64,000 bases of DNA from Macrolepiota albuminosa (taxonomy: Eukaryota; Basidiomycota; Agaricomycetes; Agaricales; Agaricaceae): the NCBI GenBank assembly GCA_027475525.1, contig JAMWFC010000054.1, positions 1 to 64,000 on the forward strand, written 5' to 3'. The notes beneath the pieces were generated by a model. It was not told the DNA's origin. It was given only the letters and a program-made list of their open reading frames with translations, and did not search any database. The stretch's first letter is position 1; each line of letters begins with the position of its first letter. The position numbers and the translations under genes were made by a program. Below are positions 23,038 to 35,206 of the stretch, in pieces.

Positions 23038-23252
23038 AAACGAGTCAAAAAACTGCCCCAATAATTGAATATTTTGTTTGATTTGTTAATCAGCACATTC
23101 TTGTTCAAATCACATGATCCATACATTATCATGAAGCCAAGATGCAGTTGTATTTCATGTGATTTTCTACAATTTTCTGCTTATATAATTGTCACATACC
23201 ATGTGAATCTTTTCAAAAAGGCCAAACATTGGGGCAGTTTTTTGAGCCAGTG
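23038..23252. mobile_element. Mariner-type MITE
   Basis: A 215-bp element between TA dinucleotides (23036-23037 and 23253-23254). Its ends are inverted repeats sharing TCAAAAAACTGCCCCAAT, with differences confined to the outermost seven bases. Length, TA target and absence of coding sequence fit a miniature inverted-repeat element of the Tc1/mariner type. Confidence 0.75.
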
Positions 23253-23592
23253 TAATAGCAAGATACATTATATGTTAGAATTCCAGACTGGTGTTCTGTA
23301 GCTGGACCTAAGAATAATTGTAAGTATTACTCTATGGTACAGTTAGCAATCTGTATGTTATTAGGAGATATAAACGATGCATCCTCAGTCCAGTATAAAT
23401 GACTGAGGGTTCTGTCTGTAGTAAGTGTAATATATATACATATCTGCAGACAATGGAGGCCACACTGTGATAGTGGCTGTTATAAAGAAGATAATGGAAA
23501 ATGGCCCTGACCAGCAACCTGAGTGACTGTGTGATATGTGAAATATCCAACACTATAAGTTTACAATGCTGTATAGAGTATTTAGAGCACCT
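23253..23592. other. Decayed DNA with a copia-LTR-like scrap
   Basis: At 23383-23413 the words CCTCAGTCC..TATAAATGACTGAGG echo the symmetrical block around the TATA-like motif of the copia-1 LTR (about 23976-24000), in reverse orientation. The rest has no recognisable feature. Confidence 0.35.
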
Positions 23593-23803
23593 ACATGAAA
23601 TCATTTTCAAGGCCCATTGCCAAGCAGCACTTCAATTTGAGAACAAGCATAGTACTACAATAAAGGACTACAACTTTACTACAGAGGCACTAGTCTTGAT
23701 GCATAACTCCAAAATAAAGGTAACTTATAACAAGAAGATGCATTCTCAATATCTAGGCCCACTCATAGTAATCTCCCACAATAAGAGAAGTGCTTACATG
23801 CTT
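23593..23803 (+). pseudogene. Gypsy-3 pol C-terminal relic, left part
   Basis: The frame on + reads like the tail of a Ty3/gypsy integrase (segments TTEALVLMHNSKI, YLGPLIVISHNKRSAYML), the region after the integrase core that usually reads DLVLV..RYLGPMVV. It stops at the copia-1 insertion and resumes at 39837. CpG is depleted. Belongs to a gypsy family different from gypsy-1 and gypsy-2. Confidence 0.65.
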
Positions 23804-24152
23804 TGTTGGAATCCCATCAATTTCACATATCACACCAGCCACTCTGCCACTCGTCACACAGGGTTGTGGCCAGCTTTATCTCGGTGGCCAGTTTTATTTT
23901 GCCTTTATCCATTCAATCACAATGCTCCCTTTGTCTACAGAATACGCTTATATACAACCGCTCTCAGAGATGCCCCTCAGTCACTTATACCGGACTGAGG
24001 GGTGAGTAATTACGCATTCTGCACAGCTACCATAAAACTAATTGTACCTGGTAGATTAACTTATGCTTGTCTTTAGGTACAATCCAAATTACAGTCACTT
24101 ATACCAGACTGAGGGATTAACTTACGCTTGTCTCTAGGTTTGATTTCTAACA
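23804..24152 (+). repeat. Copia-1 5' LTR
   Basis: 349 bp, starts TGTTGGAATCCC and ends TTTCTAACA. Contains the block CAGTCACTTATACCGGACTGAGG, partly symmetrical, near the TATA-like TTATACC. It is nearly identical to the 3' LTR; the differences I noticed are single transitions. Confidence 0.93.
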
Positions 24153-24335
24153 GGTTATGGGCATATTGTCGACCATTCTTTGAGAACGAATAATCGACAC
24201 CAGACCTTGGGGACTCCCTTTGATCAAGCACTCCTATCCGGATATATCTAACGTGCCGTGCCGCGTACCTGGACCTTTTGTCCATTGTCTCTTTGTCTCT
24301 TGTTCTTTGTTTCTTCCTAGCAATTCTGTCTCACC

Positions 24336-25472
24336 ATGGCTCCTATATCCCCATCTTCTGCCTTACCGTCCAATGCAACAAACCCCTCCATCCCAGAACA
24401 CGTAATATGCCACAGATGGGATGGCGTGAAATACACTCACGCTGACGGGAACTTCTCCCAGTAGACTGAGAAGCTTCAGGATGCTCTCATCCTCAACGGG
24501 CTTTACTCTTATGCATTTGGCGACATCGCTTTGCGCCCGAGCATCAATACCAAACCCCATGCATACGCCAATTGGGGACTGAATGACAGGCTCACCATCA
24601 CCTTCATCAAGTCTGCACTTGAGGATACTGAGCATCGCGACCTCGTGACTGATAAAGGGGCAGCTGCATGTTTTGCAGACCTCAAAGCATGTGTGCAGAG
24701 GGAGGGACCGATCAAACAAATCGCCCTCCTCCAGGAGGCTCTATCCACATATTGTTCCACCGCCGAACCACTTCCTGTTACTGCCAGACGCATTGCCAAT
24801 GTTGTCAAACGGGCCTTCGACATCGGAAAAGTCGACCAAGACTTGTTCACCTGCATTGCGCTACTAAATAGTCTCAATGATCCATCCTTTGAATCCCTTC
24901 AAAACTCTGTCTTGACCCTCCTCAGCAGAAGCTCTCAGAATGCGCCTTGCAGTCCAACCGACATTTGCATCCTTATGGAAAACGCTCAAAATATCCTGAA
25001 CGCTAAGGCCAAGTCCAACCATGCAACGGTGTTTAGCGCAAAAGGAGGAGCCAGACCAACAGACTTATCAGGCCATAATCATGGTCTGGGAGCAACCTGT
25101 TGTGACAATTGCTTTGCGCTAAAGAGGCCATGCAAGGGCCACACAAAAGCCTTCTGCATACAGAAAGGAGGAGGGATGGCAGGCAAGTCTATTTCCGATG
25201 CTCAGGAGGCTCAGAGGGCATTTAGGAGCAAATTGAACATGACAACAAAGGCTTTGCCCAAAGGCACAGCCACGGCAAGTCCTGCTCCGAAAACTTTTGT
25301 GGCAGTTACAGGGCTAGATGGGAAGTTATGGTACGTGGACCCATCCCAGCTCAGTCAGCTCCCAGTCCCCTCCGATATGGCTGCCATAGCAGAAATTGAC
25401 GTGTCCCCTTCTGAATCACCTCTCAATCATTCCACCGAGTACTGGGAACACACTGGCTTCACGGCAATGTAG
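24336..25472 (+). pseudogene. gag: Copia-1 Gag
   Basis: Capsid-type protein of the copia element. I start it at ATG 24336-24338 (context ACCATGG), in frame with the long open stretch from 24531. The only interruption is TAG at 24462-24464, where the family context suggests TGG. The body is a UBN2-like copia gag region (about 24550-25010). Near 25100-25160 a cysteine/histidine motif reads CX2C, nine residues, H, four residues, C, a stretched variant of the usual CX2CX4HX4C knuckle, followed by GGGM. Ends TAG just before the pol frame, which begins at about 25500. Confidence 0.85.
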
Positions 25473-25499
25473 GACCCTAGCGTAACTGTAGACTGGAAT

Positions 25500-27481
25500 A
25501 TGCACACCAAAACCATAACAGACAGCATTTTGGCCACAAATGTGTCGCCAACAGATCAGACAGGACGCTCACCTGTGTCCACACTCGACACCAGTCCGTT
25601 CCTCATCGATTCCGGTGCAACCATCTATATATCTCCATGCTGCAATGATTTCTTGACTCTATGCCCAATCCAGCCATGCAATGTCAAAGGACTTGGTGGA
25701 TCCACAGTCGTGGCAATTGGAATCGGCAATATATACCTCCATATCGCAAAAGGTGCCGACATAGTCTTAAAAGATGCTCTTTACATTCCAAATGCAACCG
25801 TCCGCCTTGTTTCAGTTAGTTCTCTGGCTACTTGCTCAGGCCTCAACACCATCTTCAACAACTTGTCAGTTAGAATCATCGACCAATCCACTCACGCACT
25901 TGTAGCACGCAGAACACTCGCTCCTGATCAGCGCCTATACACCCTTAATCTCAGCTCAATCACTTTGGAACACCATGCTTACTTGCTTCAGCACACCGCT
26001 AATCTAGAGACCTGGCATTGTCGCCTTGGACATGTGAGCTATCAGATTGTCTTAGACATGGCTAAAGCTGGAATAATCCCAGGTGTGCCCTCTGTCTTAT
26101 CCTCGAAAGCACCTAAGTGTAACTCTTGTATCCTTGGAAAACAGACAAGGAACTCGGTACCAAAGGTGCAGGGAGAAGGGCGGAAAGCAACGAGGAAGCT
26201 TGAGATAGTATGGGTAGACCTTGCTGGTCTGCAGGCCATTGTATCACGAAGTGGTTACAAATACGTTATGAATGTTGTCGATGATTTTACTAGTGAACAT
26301 TGGTCAATACTGCTGCGAAGCAAAGCCGAAGCGTTTCCTCACCTTAAAGCCTGGCAGATAGCTCGGAAAAATAAAGCACAAACTAAACTCGGCACGTACA
26401 GAACCGGTCATGACGGCAAACTTGATGGACAAGATATGCATGCGTGGTTATTGTCCCATGGATCAGAACAGCAATATGGAGTGGCTTACACATCAGCTCA
26501 TATTGGTTGCGTTGAGCGTCTGCATCGAACCCTTATGGGGAAGGCACGTACCATGCGAATAGCTGCGGGATGCCCACCCAATCTATGGGATGAGTTTTAT
26601 TTGACGGCATCCCATATCCATAAACATACACTCACTAAATCCATAAAGGGCGTTACTCCACATGAAGCCTGGACCGGTCATTGTCCAAAGTATTCCTACA
26701 TGAAGGAAATTGGCTGTAAAGCTTTCGTCCTTATTCTCGCAGAACACAACCCAAAGATCTATGCCAGATCTGTCGAATGTGTTCTGATTGGTTATGCTAA
26801 GAATTTGAAAGCTTACCAATGCTACGACAAAGCGACTGGGAAGATATACAAAACTTTTCATGTCAGATTCTGTGAGAGTCATGAAGAGCTGTCGCAAACA
26901 CAAAACTCACCTCCAGACCCTGCTGTTACTCATCATCTACCTGTTCTGCAGCCTCCTGACCCTCTCATCTTTGATGACGACGACCTGCCTGCTTCAAATG
27001 CATCTCTGCCCACCCCTGGAGTTGAGCCTGATGAGCCACATGTTGAGCAGCAGATCCACCAACTCCGCCGATCACAACGTGTACCGGTCCCGACCGTCAG
27101 AGCAGATCCCGAAAATGCACCACTATCACGAACCCAGAGGGCAGTACAAGACTTGATTGCTGCAGGGGAACGTCTACGAGCACAGCGCGAGGCATCGAGG
27201 GCTGCCAGCCTTCAATCGGGAACCGTCAATCGAGGTGCCAAGGGTCCAATTGCCAATCATGATCGTGATCTGCCTGATCTTGGGGGCATAGCGTCACTAT
27301 ACGACATTGAGTATTAATTGACTGCTACATATGAATTTAAAGACTACCCTCTAGTTCCCAACTTCTGCAATGAACCGCGTACATGGGATGAGGTGAAACG
27401 GTCAGGTGATGCTGACCAATGGGAAGCAGCATACCGTGACGAGCTTAACTCGCTCAAGGACATGGGAGTTTACCGACTCGT
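25500..27481 (+). pseudogene. pol: Copia-1 Pol, left part: protease and integrase
   Basis: Begins with an aspartic protease (FLIDSGAT at about 25600). The GAG-pre-integrase/HHCC region follows (WHCRLGHVSYQI to CNSCILGKQTR, about 26010-26135), then the integrase core (VWVDLAG, NVVDDFT, IGCVERLHRTLMGKAR and KGVTPHEAWTG). In place of the usual second aspartate context there is TGHDGKLDGQ, so the exact catalytic residue is uncertain. After an acidic linker with LRRSQRVPVPT there is TAA at 27315-27317, then the frame continues into the start of the RT region until the gypsy-2 insertion at 27482. Confidence 0.88.
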
Positions 27482-27654
27482 TGTAACCGGAGTTACGGGT
27501 TAGAACTATCTTGTGTGTATCACACAAGTGCTAAATCAGACCGCAGTATTGGATTGACTAGTACTTAGAGTGAAAACAAGATGTTGTCTTATGTAATACT
27601 CTATTAAATGATTATAGCGTCATTGACGCTTGTAACATGGATGACTCTGTTACA
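27482..27654 (-). repeat. Gypsy-2 3' LTR
   Basis: 173 bp. Read on + it starts TGTAACCGGAGTTAC and ends GACTCTGTTACA, so its ends form a long imperfect inverted repeat beyond the usual TG..CA. Six positions differ from the other LTR, all explicable by CpG mutation. Confidence 0.93.
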
Positions 27655-28016
27655 TACCCCCCAATGAGACTGAATACTTGGTCTTTAGAAAGGGAGGTAG
27701 AGCGAGATGAAAGATGCACGGTAGTGCAAACAACGGACGAATACACGCGTATGGCGTGGCTGCAAGGTGTTAGCACTCATGCGCAGTGTAGATGTGTCGT
27801 CTGGACACAATAGGAAGCAGTCCTTATCAGACAAGGGTGCAGGTTGCGCCAGCAGTAGATAAAAAATGTTTATGTATAAACAAATAAGAAAAACAAAAAA
27901 GAGTGACCCCTCCTCTGGGTCCGCTGTATCTACACGCGACTCTAGAGTGCATATCAGCTGAAATGGTTCAAGTGACATACTCGGAAGTACATACACAATA
28001 AGGTATTAACATGGGT

Positions 28017-30690
28017 CTAGGATCCGGATGATGATGCTCCCGCAACTGCGCCCGTCTCAGTCACCATTGACTCCTCCTCCAGTGCGACGTTAATCGCGGG
28101 AGGGGGAGGCGCTGATTCCGTCCTCAGTGGGGTTATAGGCCCCTCAACTGCAGGCGTGTCTATCACCATAGGCTCTGTTAGTGCGACGTTAATCGCTGAA
28201 GCTGTGGTGGTGAGCGTACCCTGCTCTGCCGTGCATGACAGGAGATTGACCCGGCCTGGGTTCATGTCCGCTGTTGGCAGGTCATGCGCTGCCGTGCGTT
28301 TTAGGAGGTTGACCCGATTCGGGTCCATGCCAATCAAATAATAGAGGCCGTTGGCCTCAGGGTTTTCCGGGAGCTTGCTCTCCTCGTGATGCTTGAACAT
28401 AAGACAATAGTGATCATCTTCAGTCATCTCCCGCCATCCATCCCATTGCGGGATTGCGGCAGGGGTGCCATACTTGGAGAGGCGCTCCATGCACTCGTCA
28501 TCGACCTGTTTGAAGATGTCCATTGACATCATGGGGGAATGGAACTGCTGTTCCAGGAAGACTACGCCATATGTGTACATGTGGTCCACCCATTCCAGTG
28601 GGATCCGGTTGTGTAGAAGGACACGTAATGCGTCGTTGTCGGGCACGTGAACTTGGTGAATTTTGAGCTGCGGCCCACGTTGGGGCTCAAATGGCTGCTC
28701 AGGGAACATGGCATCATACGAGGCAATCGCCTCTCGATAAAGCCCTGGACGGGCCACGACAAGGGTCATGCATCGCACGATCACCGGCTTGGCTGCGCTG
28801 TTAGCGCACAGAGCTCGACATAAGGCGAACCCAAAGAGGGTCCGCCAGTGCATGCAATAGGCATGATCCACGGCGATATCTTGATAGGTATTTTCCAACC
28901 CGGGTCAGCCAAAGACCAGCGCGTACTGCGCCAGTTGGTCAAGGTCAAACGGGGTGGCTGGATCCTGAGCACGCATTATGCGCAACGCCATGGTGCCATC
29001 GTCTTTCGTGCACAAGAAGCGCCCCGGAATGTGTCGTCGCTCAACAAGAGCGAGGTCGTCAGGGCCCTGCATCGGGTTGATGAGTTCCTGGTACTTAGGC
29101 TCCTTCATCAGGAGCTGCATGGTTCGATCATGCAGAGCCTCAACTGTCCACTGCGTGAACATCTGGAGCTCTGTGATCAACATGTACGTGACGATTCTGT
29201 CGTGACATGAGACGTGCACATTTGCGTAGTACTTATAGAGCCGGTCCAGCTCTAGCGGAGTGCGGGGAAGACCGCACAGGGCATGCTTATACACAATCAT
29301 ACCCGGGATGTGGGCAGGATAGCCAGAGGAATACTCATATAACGCCGCTCTATTGGCGTCAGCTCCCATCAGCACCGTATTCGTGGCATACGAATAATAG
29401 GTGCAATGGCTGGGTGCTCCTCTAAAGCACGAGTTCATTCGCTCGATATCGAGCGGACCCCACACCTTCACCCCCAAGCCATCGGGGATCCTCCCCGAGA
29501 ATTCATCCTCGGCCCTATACTTCTGGGCCTTTAGCTCCTTGGCGCGAATCGCCTTCTTCTTTGCAATGTACTTATTGTGCGATACTCATTGGAATCGGTC
29601 CGCGGCCGATTCCCCCTCCTCCCCATCCTCCTCCTGCTCCGAACTCGACTCTCCATAGTCACTCTCGTTGGACAGGGATGGTACTGGTGTTTTGCCTTTT
29701 TCAGGCCTGGTCTTCCCTCTCAAGGTCGCCACCAGACCATCATACTGCTCCGGCGTACGGGAGTCTGGGGTCAATACGACCATGGGGTAGTGTTCTGGTG
29801 GAGCCGGTACAAACACCGGCAGCATAAAGACTCTGAGGAGGCCTGAGGGCCCGACTCGGGCAACCGTGATGACGAAGCCACGGGCTGAGCTGGCTGCTCA
29901 TGGCACACGAATTGCGCTTCCGACAGCATCCTTGCCCATGGAGGGTCGACCAGTTGACTGGGCTGATATTTAGCCCTCTTGACCTCGGCGGTTGGTTCCT
30001 CACCCATGGCGATTTTGCGCTTAGACGCATGTTCAATCTGTTCTAGCGCTGCGACATGCTGCCTCTTTATCAGCTCGATCTGGTCAAGCAATCCCTCCAT
30101 TACCATCACGGCCAAACTGTCCTGCAGGAAGGACGCAGTTGCAGGGACTGGCTGTCCTGCTGCTTCCAGTCTGCCCAACAGCATGTCTGACACTGCTAAA
30201 CTCTGCACTTGTGGCGCAGGCTCCCCATATGACTCTTCCACAGGCCGATGCGCCCATGGTACTGACGGCGGCCCCGTCACCACACCCGCAGATGTCGGAT
30301 GCGACGCAGCTGGACGTGCCGACAGTTCCTGATAGTAGCGCTCGTGGCGTGTGCTGTCCTCCGGGCGCCCATAGCACCCTTCGTCATTGACCTCCATCTC
30401 TTGCGAGTGGAGGGGTGTCTGGTATGGAAGCGGCTTGTCACGGCCTGGGTAGGCCACGCCTGCTGACTGAAACTGGCTTACCACCGGATATGGCGGCTGC
30501 CTCTGGTACTGATCGGGATAATCATGGTTTTGTATATTCGGGGGTCTCCCCCCTCCACTAGAGCCTTGCCGGCTCTGATCACCCTTTTGCGGCTCCCAAT
30601 AGGCCATTGTATATTCGGGGGTCTCCCCCCTCCACTAGAGCCTTGCCGGCTCTGATCACCCTTTTGCGGCTCCCAATAGGCCATTTTCAC
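28017..30690 (-). pseudogene. Gypsy-2 third ORF after pol, sense strand
   Basis: Follows pol on the coding strand, before the 3' LTR. Start at MKMAYWEPQKG (30690). The N-terminal third is glutamine/proline-rich, with a helix (DQIELIKRQHVAALEQIEHA) and basic pairs resembling a nuclear signal (SKRKIAMG and EVKRAKY, about 29970-30015). An acidic stretch follows at about 29600-29640, then a globular-looking region from 29560 to about 28330 and a repetitive C-terminal tail. TGA at about 29582 and 28899 fit former CGA; a frameshift lies near 29830; a 77-bp duplication sits at the start codon. I see no signal peptide or membrane segment, so an envelope role is unlikely. Family not recognised; undisrupted length would be about 860 residues. 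Confidence 0.7.
30530..30683. repeat. 77-bp head-to-tail duplication 12
   Basis: Units 30530-30606 and 30607-30683, at the start of the third ORF; the relative at 47.73 kb has the sequence only once. Confidence 0.92.
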
Positions 30691-30849
30691 TCGACACGTA
30701 GACTACGTGTATTGGGACTGAGAAAAGAAAGAAAAAAAAAAACAATCTCCCAACTCCACTAGTGGTGTAAACAACCACAAATACATGCCACCCGGCCTCT
30801 CACCGGCGATCAAAGTGGACTTCGTCCACATTCCACCACCACACGCGCA

Positions 30850-33800
30850 TTATGCACGTTTTGCTAGCTGTTGAGGGCGTTTCACGCCCTGCAACTCTAG
30901 ATACCTGTCCATCGCTGCAAGGTCTTTGCAGTTCACTAGCGGTTCCCAGGTAGTATCACCTAAGCTCCACCTTACCTCGAATTTGAGGTTTCCTTTTGTC
31001 CACCGATGACCTATGAGGTCATCTACAAACCACTCCTGGTCATTGCCAGTTCCAAAGTCATACGGCTCTGGAGTTGCGCAGTTAGGGAAGAGCGCATCAC
31101 TACTGACCATATACAGTTGCAATAGCAACACGTGAAACTTAGGCACTATCCTGCGCGCTTGCAGCACCTGGGGTAGTTCCAGCACGTAGTTAGACGTGCT
31201 CGGTTCCGCCTCAAGGAGCTTATATGGTCCAATCCATTTCGGACACAGCTTGCTCGCCCTGCCTTTTGGCAGGTTCAAGTTCTTTGTCGAAAGGTACACT
31301 AGGCTCCCTTTCTCAATGTCCGGCTCATCACGTCTGCGATTATTCGCATGTTTGGTTTGCCATACACGCAATTCTATAATTGCGTCATGGGCCTCTGCCA
31401 GATTCCTTAGCGTGTTGTGCGCAAACTGCTGTACTCCCACATGAATGACTTTGTCTGTACGAAGTTCACAAATCATGGATGGCATGTGGCCATTGTTGAG
31501 TTCAAAGGGTGAATACCCTGTAGTTTCTGATATGCTCGCATTTATCATGAATTCCACGAGGGGACATCTATCCACCCAGTCCTTCTGATCAGGACATACG
31601 AATGCTTGCAGGATTTGTGCGATATTTCTATTTGCGCGTTCAGTTTGACCATCCGTTTGCGGATGAAATGACGTCGACATGAGCAACTTTGCTCCCAGCA
31701 GTTTGTGCAACTCCTTCCACCATTTGGAAGTGAACTTAGCATCTCAATCGCTTACGATCAAACTTGGCAGTCCATGGAGGCATACTATCTCCTTGAGATA
31801 GATCCACGACAAGTCTGACGCGGTCATGGTGGTTCTCACCGGAATGAGATGGACCATACTGGTCATTCTGCAGATCACTACCCACAGGTAGTTAAAGCCT
31901 TTCGACTCGGGGAATGGACCTATAAAGTCCATCCCAATCGAATCCCAAGGTTTGACCGGTATGGGTAGCGAATGAAGCTTTCCTGGTGGCTTCAAAGTCG
32001 ATACTTTTGACTGTTGACATAGCTCGCATGTCGAGCAGAATTGGCTCGTCTCTTTGGCCATTTGCGGCCACCAGTACCAGCGTCGCACATAGTCCAGCGT
32101 TTTCTGAGTTCCAAAGTGGCCCACTACTCTATGGGCCTGGTCCAGGATAGTTGTAATCAACGACCTCTCCCGGGGAATGCAGATGACTTTGGACCCCATG
32201 GGTCTGGTAAGGTAGACGAGCTGCTGCTCCACCTTGAAGCGCAGATGCGCTTGGATATTGTTCAGAATCTCTACGAAGAGATTATCATCCTTGTATCCTT
32301 GCTGGATACGTGTGCAGAATTGCGCATTGCCTAAGTCAGCCGGTGCAGGCGTATGGTCCTGTGACTCCAGCGCTTGCTGGAGCGTCCATACCAGTACCTC
32401 CCGTCGGCACCCCTTGCCTCATCTCTTCACTTGGCTGAGGGGCCTCATGATCCACTAGCACCTGGGCTTTGATATCGCGAGTCTCTCGCTGTTCGTGCAG
32501 TCGCTTACTGTGACGTGTTTCCTGCGCTCGCATGGCGTGTAACTCAACCCTATGTTCCCTGATTTCATGGAATCGATGCAGAGGCAAATCCTCACCCTCT
32601 GGGTCAATACGTTTGTCTGCCTGGACATAGTCATGCGCATCATGGACGTCATCTCGAGTATCACTCTTGAAATATCGAGACAGGCAATCCACGACTTTGT
32701 TCAATTCACCTTTTACATAGGTGATGTCGAACTGGTACCGCGACATGTAGTCGATCCAGCGATGTTGTCGCAGAGACAGGTGCACCTGAGTCTTGAAGAA
32801 CTCTAGTGCTTTGTGATCCGTAATAATGTGGATCTTATATCCCATCAGTTTATCCTCCCACTTTAGGAGGGCTTCCAGGATGGCAAGTGTTTCTAACTCG
32901 TGCACAGCATAATTCTGCTGAGCAGCAGTGAATTTACGGGACATAAATCCTGCTGGTCGGCAAGTCTGCCATGTTTTACCCTGGCCAAACATGGCCCCAA
33001 CCCCAGTCTTCGACGCATCGCAAATGAGCCAGATGGGCTCGTTGATGCGTGGGTCAATTGGCTGGATGACTGGCGTTTTCGTGCATATGCACTTAATCAT
33101 CTCAAAACACCGCTGATGCAGTGGTCTCCAATGAAACGGTGACCCATTCTGGGTCATGGCCATAAGTGGCCCAGTGTATGCAGTGATGTCTGGCAAGAAG
33201 TTGCCAATATAGTTCACCAGTCCGACAAATTGTTGGATATCATTATATGTGCATGGAGTACGCCACTCTCGGATTTGGTCGAGCTTATCCGTATCTGGAT
33301 GAATGCCCTTCTCGTCAATGACGTGACCGAGACAATCTATACTCGTTGCGTACAACTCGCACTTCTTCCATTTGAGATAGAGACTGGCCTTCCATAGCCG
33401 TTCAAATACGACTCGTAGGTGCTGCTCATGCTCCTCAATGGAGTCAGAAAATATGAATATATTGTCTAAATAGACGTGCATAAACTTCCCGATTACATCT
33501 CGGAAGATTGAGGTCATTAACCTCTGAAATGTTGCCGGTGCATTACAATCACCAATTTGCATGATGTTACTCACAAATGTCCCCATCAGGGATGAGAACA
33601 GCGTCTTCGGTATATCCTTTTCGCATATGCGAACCTGTTTGTACGCATCTGTGAGGTCGATTTTTGACCTATACTTTGCTGTCGCGACATCTTCTCATAT
33701 TACTTCCTGATCTGGAAGAGGTGTCACATCCTTGACTGTATTATCATTGCGCTGTCGCGCATCCAATGCAGTCCTTAATGTTCCATCCTTCTTGGGAATA

Positions 33801-35206
33801 CAAAGTAATGGTGCAGCTTGCACCGCTGGTTGTGGTTCCCACCACTTTGCATTTATGTATCTATTCGTCTTTTCACGAAGTTGATCCTGTAGTGCTCGTG
33901 GGCAGCAAGGCAAATGATACTTGTACTGCTTGTTACTGTCAATGAGGTTAATCTCATGATTAACCTCCCGCCACGGAGGAAGCTCTTCCTTCGTTCCATT
34001 GACGATATCAGCAAACTCCAGTTGCCATTGCTGGCGCAATCGAGGAATATCCTCCTCTGTAAGGCTCACAGCCTTACCTTTTCCTTTGGCTACGCATGCT
34101 ATATGCGGTTGAACCTTTGGTTCAAATCGCTCCTGTAAGGCACGTACGTGCTCCTCTGTGAGATCTCCCGGATTCAACCTTACAACCAGTTGTTTCCTTG
34201 TCATATTCGCCAAAGACTGCACGCTTCTCGCTTTTAGCGAGAGTCTGTCAAATACAATATCCGATGTTTTGGAAATCTTGTCCTCTCGTGCATGACGGTA
34301 CACTTCTCCCGTCTGGGTCGCCTGCACCCTTCCCATAGCCTGCATCACCATTGACGCTACCAACTCATTCCACTCCCATGGCATTCGTGGGTCATATGCC
34401 CATTGCACTCCTGGCCAAGGCACTTGTCGATCCATTAGCGACTTAGTGCTACCCACAGTTCCCATCGTACTATTCACCTCATCCTTGACAAGATCCTCAA
34501 CCTTCACTCGAGAGCTAGTTGGCTGGCATTCCAGCGACTCCACCACGCGTCTACCACGCTCATTCTTGCACTGTACAGCCTGTTTAGGCTTTCCATTGGT
34601 ACACCCAATCACATCCGGGTGCTTCCCCTTCTTCAGAGTTCCTTGAAACTCTTCCTCAGACATCAGTATAGCCGGCGAGTCTGCCGGCAGGCTTTTTGGT
34701 GGGGCCTGTTCATCCTCCACCTCCTGTACAGTCGCTCTCCTGCGACCATCTAGTCAGTTGCGTTCATCACACCGCTTTTCAGTTGTGCAATAGCGCCTCA
34801 AACGACCATCTGTATCGTTCAACACCACTTTCTCCACCTTCAAGGGCGTACCATTCACAACGACCACGTCGTTCACAAAATCCGTGACCAGGCACTCCTT
34901 CTCCTTGGGAGTATAGTGTGGCCTGTGCAACTTATTAGTTGCCTTCTGCAGGGTTACGCATCTCATTCGGACACGCTGATCTCTACGGCACTCAGTCAGT
35001 GCAAACAGGTGTTCTTCCTTGTCTTCATGAGCATAATAGTTGCTGTCATACATGTCCACTGCGACATATTTGTCGCCATCAATCTGGATGCTCTCGGCGT
35101 CATCCACTTCTGACCCGTCAGCCTCTACTTGCGGCTCCTCCTCCATGTCGTCGACGACCTCATCATCTTCGTCATCACTGACGACATCACTTGGTGCCAC
35201 AGCCAT
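30850..35206 (-). pseudogene. pol: Gypsy-2 Pol: RT, RNase H, integrase, chromodomain-like tail
   Basis: Reads leftwards. After an acidic region with no canonical D-S/T-G protease that I can find (35206-34000), RT starts near 33900 (LLCIPKKDGTLRTALDARQRN). It continues with FQRLMTSIFRDV and the active-site region VYLDNIFIFSDS at about 33460, where the second catalytic aspartate is asparagine. RNase H follows (ICDASKTGVGA and VHELETLAILEAL), then the integrase zinc region (HRVVGHFGTQKT to CELCQQSK), the core (GMDFIGPF and DGQTERANRNIAQIL), and a tail with FEVRWSLGDTTWEPL, chromodomain-like, ending LAKRA. TGA at about 33692, 34737 and 31742 fit former CGA; the last falls in the conserved SDRDAKF motif. 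A frameshift lies near 32340. Confidence 0.9.

Noticed and set aside
23501..23998. Single 165-codon gene
   Set aside because: Chimera of the gypsy-3 relic and the start of the copia-1 LTR, open by chance across the TGCTT insertion point.
28017..30690. Envelope gene making gypsy-2 an errantivirus-like element
   Set aside because: No signal peptide, transmembrane helix or furin-like site in the third ORF.
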